Source: CAZXGD01 sp046350455
GTDB lineage: Bacteria > Planctomycetota > Phycisphaerae > Phycisphaerales > SM1A02
DNA length: 64,000 nucleotides
Reading direction: 5' to 3'
Assembly (NCBI GenBank): GCA_046350455.1
Contig: JAXMAM010000005.1
Coordinates: 62,001-126,000, forward strand
The notes beneath the pieces were generated by a model. That model ran no database searches. It was not told the DNA's origin and was given only the letters and a program-made list of their open reading frames with translations. Positions 1 to 8,153 of the stretch are shown in pieces (the first letter of the stretch is position 1; each line of letters starts with the position of its first letter). Position numbers and translations under genes: made by a program.

Positions 1-1095
1 TGCATCGCGCTCATCGAGATCGTGGACAGCTGCAACCTCACCTGCCCCACGTGCTTTGCAGAGAGCCCCTACGGCGTGGGCAAGGACCTGCAGTACACAC
101 CGCTGGAGCGCGTGCAGGAGCGCGTGGACGGCGTGGTGCAGCGCAAGGGATTCATTGACATCCTTCAGCTGTCCGGCGGCGAGCCCACGCTGCACCCGCA
201 GTTTGAGCAGCTGCTGCGCTGGGCCACCAGCCATCCCAGCATCGGCTACGTGCTGGTGAACACCAACGCAGTGCGCATTGCTGGCGACGAACGCTTCCGC
301 CAGATGCTGGCGGACATCCGCCGCACCAACGGGCGGTTCGAGCTGTATGTGCAGTTCGACGGCGTGCAGGAGACCGGCCAGGTGGAGCTTCGCGGCACCG
401 ACCTGCGCGCGGTGCGCGAGCGCGCCATTGACAGCGTGGGCGCGCTGGGCGTGCCCAGCACCATCGCCATGGTGGTGGACGACCGCACGCTGCCCGGCGT
501 GGGCGACACGCTGCGCTGGGCGGTGGCGCGCCGCCACGTGCGCGGCGTGTGCTTCCAGCCGGTCTTCACCAGCGGACGCGTGGCGCCGGTCGAGAGCCGC
601 ACGCTGCCCATCTTTGGGAATGGTGGCGCGTCCACGCCAGCCATCGTCCCGCTCACCGTGGGCGATGTCATCCAGGCCTGTGCTTCGCAGGCGCCGGAGC
701 TGGTCTCTGCTGCGGACTTCACGCCGCTGCCGTGCGGCGATCCAAACTGCCACACCATCGGCTACCTGCTGCGCACTGCCACGGGCGTGGTGGGCATGAG
801 CCGCATCATCAACCTTCCAGAGCTGCAGGAGTTCCTGAAGGACCGCGTGAACTACGACATCGAAGACCTGATCAAGTGCGGCTGCGAGAGCGAGCCGCTG
901 GGCGAGATCATCAAGGCCCTGGAGATCAGCCCAGACCAGCCCTTCCGGATGTTCATCAAGCCGTTCATGGATGCGTGGACGTTCGACCAGGACCGCATAG
1001 ACCGCTGCTGCACGCACGTGATCACGCCCGAAGGCAAGCTGGACAGCTTCTGTAACTACTACCTGCACGGCGGGCGGAACCGTGCGCATGCTTGA
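1..1095 (+). CDS. Radical SAM protein, MJ0619/tetraether-synthase-like (5' truncated)
   Basis: The reading frame is open from base 1, so the start lies upstream of the window. The first visible residues lead into the radical SAM cluster motif CNLTCPTC (bases 31-54), followed by the SAM-binding LSGGEPTLHP stretch. Later cysteines (PCGDPNCH about residue 240, CCTHV and FCNY near the C-terminus) suggest further metal-cluster binding. This layout, with CFA directly after the CxxxCxxC motif and the late PCxxPxC and FCxY motifs, is what I recall of the MJ0619-like group that includes archaeal tetraether lipid synthase. The substrate here is inferred only. The stop overlaps the start of an Lgt-like membrane protein, so the two are probably translated together. 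It could equally be another radical SAM C-C bond-forming enzyme. Confidence 0.85.
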   Translation, partial: CIALIEIVDSCNLTCPTCFAESPYGVGKDLQYTPLERVQERVDGVVQRKGFIDILQLSGGEPTLHPQFEQLLRWATSHPSIGYVLVNTNAVRIAGDERFRQMLADIRRTNGRFELYVQFDGVQETGQVELRGTDLRAVRERAIDSVGALGVPSTIAMVVDDRTLPGVGDTLRWAVARRHVRGVCFQPVFTSGRVAPVESRTLPIFGNGGASTPAIVPLTVGDVIQACASQAPELVSAADFTPLPCGDPNCHTIGYLLRTATGVVGMSRIINLPELQEFLKDRVNYDIEDLIKCGCESEPLGEIIKALEISPDQPFRMFIKPFMDAWTFDQDRIDRCCTHVITPEGKLDSFCNYYLHGGRNRAHA

Positions 1096-1828
1096 GGGCG
1101 CGGCCACTCCCACCGGCAGCCCCGTCTACACGCTGACCACCGTGGCAGGACTGGTGATCACAGCGCTTCTGTGGCGCTGGATGACCGCCGCAGACAAGCA
1201 GCGCGACTCACGCCTGTTGGCCATCTATCTGGCAGGACTCGCTGGTGGCTACCTGGGCGCCAAGCTCGCGTTCCTCCTTGCGGAGGGCTGGCACCATTGG
1301 GGAAACTGGCTGGCGCTGCTCTCCGGGCACAGCATCACCGGCGCACTGCTGGGCGGCGTGTGCGGCGTGGAGATCGCCAAGGCTGTCAGCGGCTACACGC
1401 GGCGCACGGGCGACCTGTTTGCGGTGACTGTGCCAGTGGCCATCGCCATTGGGCGCATCGGCTGCATGGCTGCGGGCTGCTGCCAGGGCGTGGAGTGCGG
1501 GCCAGAGCACCAGCACGCGTGGTGGGTGGTGCACGACGCCGCCGGCCACGCGCGCTGGCCAGCGCCCGCGGCAGAGCTGGTGTTCAACGCTGTGTTCGCA
1601 GCATGGGCGCTGATCGCGTGGCGCGCTGGCTGGCAGCGCGGCCAGCGGTTCAACATCTATCTCATGGCCTATGGCGTCTTCCGCTTTGCGCATGAGTTCC
1701 TGCGCGACGACGTGCGCTGGACCACGTGGCTGGGCGGCTACCACGTGGTGGCGCTGGCCACTGCACTGGTGGGCGCCGCGCTCTACCTGCAGCGGCAGCG
1801 TGCGCCCCAGGAGCGCCTGCCCGCCTGA
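1088..1828 (+). CDS. Lgt-like (prolipoprotein diacylglyceryl transferase family) membrane protein
   Basis: A 246-residue protein with about six hydrophobic helices. It carries the family signatures GALLGG (about residue 85) and GRIGCMAAGCCQG (about residue 125), the counterpart of the GRxxNxxNxE loop of canonical Lgt. The ATG at 1088 overlaps the 3' end of the radical SAM gene by 8 bases; an in-frame GTG lies 6 bases earlier. A complete conventional lgt is present at 21385-22401, so this divergent copy is unlikely to be the housekeeping enzyme. Its signature has Cys residues where the usual Asn residues occur. Pairing with the radical SAM protein suggests a shared lipid or lipid-linked substrate, which is an inference. 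Confidence 0.75.
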   Translation: MLEGAATPTGSPVYTLTTVAGLVITALLWRWMTAADKQRDSRLLAIYLAGLAGGYLGAKLAFLLAEGWHHWGNWLALLSGHSITGALLGGVCGVEIAKAVSGYTRRTGDLFAVTVPVAIAIGRIGCMAAGCCQGVECGPEHQHAWWVVHDAAGHARWPAPAAELVFNAVFAAWALIAWRAGWQRGQRFNIYLMAYGVFRFAHEFLRDDVRWTTWLGGYHVVALATALVGAALYLQRQRAPQERLPA

Positions 1829-1874
1829 TGCGCGCGCGCCTTGCCCACCGCACACGCCGGAGTAGCCTGCGCAC

Positions 1875-2369
1875 ATGAGCCAGGCGGGGCAACCCCAGGG
1901 GCAGCCAGTCATCATGCGGGGCGCATGCGCGCGGTGCAAGCAGCCCATGGCTGAGTTCGCCACGCGCTACCGGTGCAACAACGAAGAGTGCATCCACCGC
2001 GGCGCGTGGGTGTGCGCGGAGTGCTGTGAACTCCGCACCACGCCCTTTGTTCCGCCGCAGCGCATGGACAACCAGCGGCAGAGCTACTGGGAGCGGCCAG
2101 AAACTCTCTGGGGCATGGGCATGGCGGCGCTGTTCCTGTACCTGATCGTTGGTTCCAACTTCAACTGGTGTTTTGCGCGCAATTCGTGGGTGTGGATGAT
2201 GGCCATCGTTGCGCTGGGCTTTGGCAGTTGGCGCGTGTACCAGGCGCGGGCCAATGCAGGACGCTGGACCTCTGGCAGCGCGGTGACCGCACACGACCTG
2301 TGCGCCCGGTGGGATCCGCCACGCCGCTGCTGCACGCACTGCCACACCCAGATGCTGCAGGCAAGGTGA
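1875..2369 (+). CDS. Small zinc-ribbon membrane protein, function unknown
   Basis: A 164-residue protein not recognised as a named family. The N-terminal 60 residues hold paired cysteines (CARC, CNNEEC, CAECC), consistent with a zinc ribbon. Two hydrophobic stretches around residues 80-120 are likely membrane helices. The C-terminus ends with another CCTHC cluster. It starts at ATG 1875, 46 bases after the Lgt-like gene on the same strand, so it may be the last gene of that operon. The cysteine clusters could bind zinc or take part in redox chemistry; the sequence does not decide. Confidence 0.7.
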   Translation: MSQAGQPQGQPVIMRGACARCKQPMAEFATRYRCNNEECIHRGAWVCAECCELRTTPFVPPQRMDNQRQSYWERPETLWGMGMAALFLYLIVGSNFNWCFARNSWVWMMAIVALGFGSWRVYQARANAGRWTSGSAVTAHDLCARWDPPRRCCTHCHTQMLQAR

Positions 2370-2380
2370 GGAAAAGAAAG

Positions 2381-2414
2381 CCGGCGTGCGCAGCCAATCG
2401 ACCGCGCACGCCGG
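2381..2414 (-). terminator. Rho-independent terminator of the leucine dehydrogenase gene
   Basis: A perfect 11-bp stem (2381-2391 with 2404-2414) encloses a 12-base loop. Read on the minus strand it is followed by the T-rich run CTTTCTTTTC, as expected for an intrinsic terminator. It sits 29 bases past the stop of the dehydrogenase gene and just past the end of the convergent zinc-ribbon gene. Confidence 0.75.
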
Positions 2415-2442
2415 GAATGACTTTGGCTGGGCCGTGCGCGGG

Positions 2443-3549
2443 TTACCGCGCGGTCTGCTTCTGGTGCGTGCCAGCGAAATGAGGGACAGGAGTGCCTGGC
2501 ACGGATTTCCGGCCGGACTCGATGCGGCGCTTGGCGTACGACACTGCGGCTGCGTAGGAGGACGGCTCGCGCTCGCCTTCCTTCAGGACGGCCAGGGTGG
2601 TGTCGTAGATGTGCGCCACCTTCTTGTCCAGCGTGGCTTCGGTCATGCCCAGGTAGAGGCCAGCCAGGCGGATCAGGCCGCCTGCGTTCACCACAAAGTC
2701 CGGCCCGTACAGGATGCCGCGCTGCTTCAGCGACGGGCCATCCACGCTGGGATTGTGCAGCTGGTTGTTGGCCGTGCCGCACACGATCTTGCACTTCAGG
2801 TGCTGGATGACGCTGTTGTCCAGCACGCCGCCCAGCGCGCATGGGGCAAGGATGTCCAGCTCCTGCGCAAAGAGGTTGGTGTCGGCGCGCAGGCCAGTGA
2901 TGCCCAGCTCCTTCACAGCGCGGTCCACCGCGGCGGTGTTCACATCGGTGCCCACCACCGTGGCGCCGTGCTCGGTGAGCAGCTTGGCCAGCTTGTAGCC
3001 CGTGGCGCCCAGGCCCTGGATGCCCACCTTCAGGCCTGCAAACTCAGGCTTCTTGCCAAAGTGCTGCAGGCAGGCGCGCATGCCGTTGAAGCAGCCCAGG
3101 CTGGTGTACGGGCTTGGGTCGCCGCCGTGGCTGACCGTCTCGCCACCCATGATGTGGTTGCACTCGGTGGCCATCCAGTCGCAGTACTGGGTGTTCACGC
3201 CCACGTCCTCGGCAGCGATGTACTGGCCGCCAAACGTGTTCACAAAGCGGCCCATGGCGCGCGCTTCCGCCTCGGTGGGGGCCTTGCCCTTCTCGATCAT
3301 GATGACGCTCTTGGCGCCGCCCATGGGCAGGTCTGCCGCAGCAGCCTTGTAGGTCATGCCTTCCGACAGACGCAGCACATCGCGGATGGCCTCCGCCTCG
3401 TCGGTGTAGGCCCAGCGGCGGGTGCCGCCCAGCGCGTTGCCCAGCACCGTGCTGTGCAGGGCGATGATGGCGCGAAGCCCAGTGGCCTCGTCGGTGTGGA
3501 ACGCAATCCGCTCGTGGCCGTGCACCTGCATCTGCTCGAAGATCTTCAT
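2443..3549 (-). CDS. Leucine/valine/phenylalanine dehydrogenase (Glu/Leu/Phe/Val dehydrogenase family)
   Basis: A 368-residue NAD-dependent oxidative deaminase of branched-chain amino acids. Seen: the catalytic-domain segment with Lys in MTYKAAAADLPMGGAKS (about residues 65-82), the GGDPSPYTS substrate-loop region, and a Rossmann motif GLGATG (about residue 180). Length fits leucine dehydrogenase (about 360). It starts 43 bases after the acyl-CoA dehydrogenase gene on the same strand, consistent with a shared transcript for branched-chain amino acid breakdown. Its last 20 residues include KSVPGTPVPHF, encoded by a degenerate copy of the 33-bp palindromic element found at 51925 and 52990. Substrate preference among Leu/Val/Phe cannot be fixed from sequence. 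Confidence 0.9.
   Translation of the reverse strand: MKIFEQMQVHGHERIAFHTDEATGLRAIIALHSTVLGNALGGTRRWAYTDEAEAIRDVLRLSEGMTYKAAAADLPMGGAKSVIMIEKGKAPTEAEARAMGRFVNTFGGQYIAAEDVGVNTQYCDWMATECNHIMGGETVSHGGDPSPYTSLGCFNGMRACLQHFGKKPEFAGLKVGIQGLGATGYKLAKLLTEHGATVVGTDVNTAAVDRAVKELGITGLRADTNLFAQELDILAPCALGGVLDNSVIQHLKCKIVCGTANNQLHNPSVDGPSLKQRGILYGPDFVVNAGGLIRLAGLYLGMTEATLDKKVAHIYDTTLAVLKEGEREPSSYAAAVSYAKRRIESGRKSVPGTPVPHFAGTHQKQTAR
2476..2508 (-). repeat. Degenerate copy of the 33-bp element, inside the leucine dehydrogenase coding sequence
   Basis: Aligned without gaps to the 33-bp inverted repeat at 51925-51957, 25 of 33 positions are identical, including the GTGCC-x-GGCAC palindrome and the TGTCCCT block. 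The copy is in frame and supplies the residues KSVPGTPVPHF near the C-terminus of the enzyme. Confidence 0.6.
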
Positions 3550-3592
3550 GACAACCCGTCCTGTGGAGAAAGTGGAGGAGAGAGAGTGGAGA

Positions 3593-5566
3593 CTACTGCG
3601 CGACCGCCTCTGGCTGGGCAGAGGGCACCTTCACGCCCTTGAACGCAGAGCCAGCGCCAAAGTCCGGGACCGCGGACATGTCCGACGTCCGCAGCGAACG
3701 GCCCGTTCCGCGCGCGTTCTGGTCCGGCGTGCGCTCTGGAATGGTGTAGCCGCTGTTGGGCATGGTGTCCGCGTGCTTCAGCACCGCTGCGGCAGCCTTC
3801 TTCATGGAGGCGTCGCTGTTCACACGCAGCGCGCGCAGCTCGTCCTCGATGGCCAGGTTGAACATGGAGCACAGGTGCTCGACCACCGCAGTCTGGTACG
3901 CCAGCCCTTCGCCGCTCAGGCCCTTCTTCAGGTTGGCGTCCAGGCGGCTCAGCGAGCACACCATGGCGTGGATGTAGATGGCGCACATGGAGAGGCGGGC
4001 CTGCACGGTCTGCTCGGTGACCAGCTGCTCCTCCCACTCCTTGAACATCAGCTTGACCTGGTGGCTGTGCTCGCGGATGCGCATCATGACCTCGTGCATC
4101 ATGGGGGCCAGGCGCGGATCAGCCTTGCTGAACTGCGGCAGGCCACGGCGGATGCCCAGGAACAGCTCGCTGCCGATCTTCATGGCTGCGCCAGGCTTCT
4201 TCATGGGGTTGGCGCGCAGGCTGAGCATCCACTCGCCCAGCTGCTTGCTGCCGTACGCAAAGATGAACGCGTGCATCACCTCGTTGGCGCCCTCAACGAT
4301 GATGTTGATGCGGCTGTCGCGCCACATGCGCTCCACCGAGTTCTCCGTCATGTAGCTCTCGCCACCCATCACCTGCAGGGCGTCGTTCACGGTGCGGTAG
4401 CCAAACTCGCTGCAGAAGACCTTGCACACCGCGGTCTCCAGCATGATGTCCTCGTCATGCCGGTCCAGGAAGCCGGTGGTCATGAAGAGCATGCTCTCCA
4501 TGGCGTAGGTGTACGACGCCATGCGGGCCAGCTTCTCCTTCACCAGGTCGAAGTCAGCGAGCGGGCGGTCGAACTGGTGGCGATACTTGGCCCACTTCAC
4601 AGCCTGCTCGTAGGCGAACTCCGCAGCGCCCAGCATGCCCGCGCTCAGCGTGCACCGGCCGTAGTTCAGGCAGCTGAGGGCCACGTTCAGACCCTTGCCT
4701 TCCTTGTGCAGCAGGTTGGCCTTGGGCACCTTCACATCCTTCAGGCGGATGCGCGCCTGCCAGGTGCCGCGGATGCCGCACTTGCTGCGGTTGCGGCTGA
4801 AGATCTCCACGCCAGGCATGTCGGGCGTGCACACCAGCGCGGTCACGGCGTCGCGCTCCTTGCCGGTCTTGGGGTCCTTGATCTTCTGCTTGGCCATCAC
4901 GGTGAACAGGCCGGACAGCGCGCCGCTGGTGGCCCACTTCTTCTCGCCGTTCAGGATGTAGTAGTTGCCGCAGGGGCTGATCTCGCAGCGCGTCTCCTGC
5001 CCGCCAGCGTCGCAGCCCACGTTGGGCTCGCTCAGACAGAATGCGCTCAGCGTGTCGGCGGCCATGCGCGGCAGGAATCGCTTCTTCTGCTCCTCGTTGC
5101 CAAACAGCATGACAGCCTTGCAGCCGATGGACTGGTGCGCGCTCACCAGCACGGCAGTGCTGCCGCAGGTGCGGCCGATGCGGCGCAGCACGCGGTTGTA
5201 GCTGGTGATGCCCAGGCCAAGCCCGCCGTACTCGGTGGGGATGGTCATCCCCAGCACGCCCAGCTTGAAGAGGCGCTCGATCACCCAGGTGGGGATCTCC
5301 TGCTTCTGGTCAATCTCGATGGACGGGTGCTCGGTGTTCAGGTAGCCCTCGAGATCTGCCAGCAGCTTCTCGCAGCGCGCGTTCTCCTCTGGGCTCTGCA
5401 CCGGATACGGGAAGACCAGGTCCTCGCGGAAGTTGCCCCAGAAGATGTTCTTGACGAGCCCCATGGTGCTGGGGTCTGGCCCGAGCATCTCCTGGGCTTG
5501 CTCGATCTGCTTGCGGTCCTTCTCGGAGATGTTCTTCAGGTCCTTGGCGAGATCGCTCTGGGTCAT
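3593..5566 (-). CDS. Long acyl-CoA dehydrogenase (VLCAD/ACAD9-like architecture)
   Basis: A 657-residue FAD enzyme that introduces the alpha-beta double bond in acyl-CoA thioesters. The usual acyl-CoA dehydrogenase core occupies roughly residues 60-440: FCLSEPNVGCDAG, WATSGA, YRHQFDRPLADF. The catalytic Glu is in EGANEVMHAF (about residue 427). A C-terminal extension of about 200 residues, as in very-long-chain acyl-CoA dehydrogenases, is predicted to be helical. I chose ATG 5566 (MTQSDLAKDL) because family similarity begins soon after; the frame stays open far upstream without plausible sequence. It precedes the leucine dehydrogenase gene in the same direction. The partner could be long-chain or branched-chain acyl-CoA. 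Confidence 0.9.
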   Translation of the reverse strand: MTQSDLAKDLKNISEKDRKQIEQAQEMLGPDPSTMGLVKNIFWGNFREDLVFPYPVQSPEENARCEKLLADLEGYLNTEHPSIEIDQKQEIPTWVIERLFKLGVLGMTIPTEYGGLGLGITSYNRVLRRIGRTCGSTAVLVSAHQSIGCKAVMLFGNEEQKKRFLPRMAADTLSAFCLSEPNVGCDAGGQETRCEISPCGNYYILNGEKKWATSGALSGLFTVMAKQKIKDPKTGKERDAVTALVCTPDMPGVEIFSRNRSKCGIRGTWQARIRLKDVKVPKANLLHKEGKGLNVALSCLNYGRCTLSAGMLGAAEFAYEQAVKWAKYRHQFDRPLADFDLVKEKLARMASYTYAMESMLFMTTGFLDRHDEDIMLETAVCKVFCSEFGYRTVNDALQVMGGESYMTENSVERMWRDSRINIIVEGANEVMHAFIFAYGSKQLGEWMLSLRANPMKKPGAAMKIGSELFLGIRRGLPQFSKADPRLAPMMHEVMMRIREHSHQVKLMFKEWEEQLVTEQTVQARLSMCAIYIHAMVCSLSRLDANLKKGLSGEGLAYQTAVVEHLCSMFNLAIEDELRALRVNSDASMKKAAAAVLKHADTMPNSGYTIPERTPDQNARGTGRSLRTSDMSAVPDFGAGSAFKGVKVPSAQPEAVAQ

Positions 5567-5882
5567 GGTGGGCTTACCTGGGTGAGGAACACGAACGGGA
5601 ACAGCAAAATCGGCGCATGCGCACTGCCGACACAGCGTGCGCACGGATCTGTATTGAACGCTGCCGACCGCCATGGAGCAAGGCGACAGGGGTTTGGGAT
5701 TGTAACCACCGTGCCAGCATGGAGTTGCAGCACATTCTGATCCTGTGGGTTTCCGGGCTGTCCAGACGAAAAAAGGCGGCCTCCCAGCCGTGTGGCCAAA
5801 CCGCACCAGTACGGTGGCCGCGCGGAAGGCTGAGGCGCGCGGCAGCGCGCAGGACGGCGCGCAGGACGGGAGGAAGAGCAGC
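5567..5882. other. Intergenic region between divergent genes (316 bp)
   Basis: It separates the acyl-CoA dehydrogenase (minus) from the small secreted protein (plus) and should carry both promoters. It contains an A6 run at about 5770 and a TACAAT-like hexamer on the minus strand near 5700. No convincing -35/-10 pair, repeat or RNA gene was identified. Confidence 0.4.
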
Positions 5883-6536
5883 GTGCAATGGGCAATCAAG
5901 GAATGGGTGAAGGCGCAGCGCGTGGTGGCGCAGCAGACAGCGCTGGTAGCTGTGGCGTGGCTGATGGCTGTGGCATGGATGGGTGCTGGGTGGGGTGGTG
6001 CGGCTGCCGCGCCGCCAGCCGCTGCAGCACCGTCAGCCGCTGCAGCGCCTCCTGCCGCCGCAGCGCAGGCGCTCCAGGCTGCCCGTGCAGCAGCTTGTGC
6101 GTATGAGGATGCGCTCACCCTGGTGCTGGCGGATGCAGAGCTGGCCGTGCAGGCAGCGCTGCGTTCGCCCACATCGGGCGACGCAGCCACCGCCGAGCGC
6201 AGGTCCCGCGCGCAGCAAGCTGTGCGGGGGCGCAAACTGCTGCGCGAGTCGCTCGAACGCCTGCGAAAGACCGAGATCAAGTCACTGGTGCAGGCCTCCG
6301 CTGCGCCACTGCCCGCGGCCGCCAGCCCTGTGTGCCGCGCGCTGCTTGACGAAGTTCGATCAGACGAGGCGAGTCTGGCACAGGTGCTGGAGCTCCTCGC
6401 AGACCGCGGGCCGGACCGCTTTGCCTCGTTTCTGAGGGCCCAGCGCAGGGTGCAGGACCTGCAGAAGGGAAGCCCTGCACAGCGCAGGCGCGCCGCAATA
6501 ACGGAGATTCGCAAGCTGGCTGCCAAGTCTCCGTAA
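5883..6536 (+). CDS. Exported Ala/Pro-rich hypothetical protein
   Basis: A 217-residue protein of unknown function. The GTG at 5883 is preceded by GGGAGGA (5868-5874) at 8-base spacing, which decides the start. Residues 15-40 form a hydrophobic signal or anchor segment, followed by a repetitive Ala/Pro tract and then a helical, charged domain (about residues 60-215) without recognised motifs. It lies 50 bases ahead of a lipoprotein gene on the same strand, so the two may be co-transcribed envelope proteins. Confidence 0.6.
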   Translation: MQWAIKEWVKAQRVVAQQTALVAVAWLMAVAWMGAGWGGAAAAPPAAAAPSAAAAPPAAAAQALQAARAAACAYEDALTLVLADAELAVQAALRSPTSGDAATAERRSRAQQAVRGRKLLRESLERLRKTEIKSLVQASAAPLPAAASPVCRALLDEVRSDEASLAQVLELLADRGPDRFASFLRAQRRVQDLQKGSPAQRRRAAITEIRKLAAKSP

Positions 6537-6586
6537 AGACGCCCTGCTGGCGGGCCGATCGCCCCCACGTGCATCGAGCCAAGACC

Positions 6587-8146
6587 ATGTCCACGCGTGT
6601 CCGCCCCGCACTCCTGGGCGGACTGTGCGCTGCGCTGCTCCTGCCGCTGGTGGGCTGCGCCCAGATGCACCCCGATGCGCCGATCACCACGCAGGCTGCC
6701 ACGCCATGCGGCCCAGTGCTGCTGCACACGCAGGCTGAGCCAACGCCAGCGGTGCACACGCTGGTCACCGCCATGGGCCGAGCCCAGAGCGTCATGGCCA
6801 CCCTGACCTGCAAGAATCACACAGCGCTTGAGGTCTACATGGTGGACGCTCCAGCGTTCGACGCATGGGCCGTCCGCATGGGCGCGCCCAACGAGGGCGC
6901 CAAGACGCTGCTGCGCGGCGTGCCGACCGTGGTCACGCAGTTGCCGCGCACCGCCGCCACGCCAGAGGGCCAGGCGGTGCAGGACCTACTGGCGGAGTTC
7001 CGCATCGCACACGAATCCACCCACGCCTGGCTGGGCCAAGAGAGCCGCGCTGGGGCCACGGAGGAAGGGCTTGCCAACTGGGTGGCCATCCAGAGCATGC
7101 AGGGCCGCACGCTGCACGGCGTGGCGTACGACGGCCCAGAGCGCCTGATGACCATCGTGCCCGGACTGCTGGAGCGCGGTGGCCGGTCCATCACCCCGCT
7201 CACCTGCCAGCGCGCGCAGAAGTCCTCTGCCTACGTGCTTGGCAGCACCTACTTTGCGTGGATCCAGGCCTGCGCAGACAGCGACGAGGCGTTCCGCCGC
7301 ATGCTGCTGGCTGGCAGCGGATTCCAGCTGGCTTCCGCTGAGACGCTGGAGCGCTGCACGCGCACACGTTCCCAGGACGCGCCGCGGAGCACGCCAGGCA
7401 CATCGCAGGCCTCCGCCGCAAGCGTGTCCGCAGGCGTGGCGGCTGGCGCTGTGCGCGGCGCTGAACCAGCGTGCATCGAGGCAGTGTCTGTGAATGCCCC
7501 CGACGCGCTCGCTGCACAGGCCACCGCGGTGAGCCCCGAGATCACAGCAGAGCTGCGCGCGCGCATGAACACCTGGTTGCGCCAGGTGCAGGAGGCGCAC
7601 CAGGACTGGTGGATGCCCATCGGCTACATCGGCGCTGGCGCCACGCAGGACCGCCGCGCCATCCTGTGCGACGACCTGGCGGTGGTGGCCGTGAGCATGG
7701 CCGACCCTGCCGACCTGCCCGAGAAGGTGCGCCAGCTGGACGCAGCGCAGGGACCATCACCCATGGTGCGCGTGAAGCGGCTGACTGCCACCGTGCGTGG
7801 CGGACCGATGCGCATGTGGCTGGCCCCTGACGAACCAGCTGGCAACTCCAGCATGACCTCTCCAGAGCGGATCGGTGGCCTGATGTTCAGCGCCAGCCCC
7901 ACCTGCACGCGCGGCGTGGAGCTGGCGGACCAGCAGCGAGTGATCATCGAAGCGCGCGGCCGGCAGATTGTGGTGCTGGACGAAACTGGGCGCGAGCTCA
8001 TCCGCATCACCAGCATGCTGAAGTCCGAGCCTGTGTGCCAGCTCCTGCCCATCAGCCTGCAGGGCCTCCGCGCCGATGGCACGCTGGCAGTGCTTGAACT
8101 GCAGGCCGCGGAGCTGTGCCCGCGCCCTTCACTGCTGGGCCGGTGA
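6587..8146 (+). CDS. Lipoprotein with HExxH metallopeptidase-like motif
   Basis: A 519-residue envelope protein. The N-terminus has a lipoprotein signal peptide ending in LPLVGC (lipidated Cys about residue 24). A zinc-binding HESTH motif (about residue 145) is followed after some 17 residues by EEGLANW, the arrangement of gluzincin peptidases in which the second Glu is the third ligand. The C-terminal half (from about residue 320) is a separate region with no recognised motif. I chose ATG 6587 rather than GTG 6569 because it gives a normal signal peptide. The peptidase fold is inferred; the substrate is unknown. It is convergent with an enoyl-CoA hydratase gene, 7 bases away. Confidence 0.7.
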   Translation: MSTRVRPALLGGLCAALLLPLVGCAQMHPDAPITTQAATPCGPVLLHTQAEPTPAVHTLVTAMGRAQSVMATLTCKNHTALEVYMVDAPAFDAWAVRMGAPNEGAKTLLRGVPTVVTQLPRTAATPEGQAVQDLLAEFRIAHESTHAWLGQESRAGATEEGLANWVAIQSMQGRTLHGVAYDGPERLMTIVPGLLERGGRSITPLTCQRAQKSSAYVLGSTYFAWIQACADSDEAFRRMLLAGSGFQLASAETLERCTRTRSQDAPRSTPGTSQASAASVSAGVAAGAVRGAEPACIEAVSVNAPDALAAQATAVSPEITAELRARMNTWLRQVQEAHQDWWMPIGYIGAGATQDRRAILCDDLAVVAVSMADPADLPEKVRQLDAAQGPSPMVRVKRLTATVRGGPMRMWLAPDEPAGNSSMTSPERIGGLMFSASPTCTRGVELADQQRVIIEARGRQIVVLDETGRELIRITSMLKSEPVCQLLPISLQGLRADGTLAVLELQAAELCPRPSLLGR

Positions 8147-8153
8147 ACCTCCC

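Noticed and set aside
3422..5740. Long plus-strand frame opposite the acyl-CoA dehydrogenase
   Set aside because: The translation is His/Leu/Ala-rich shadow sequence; the minus strand encodes a clear dehydrogenase.
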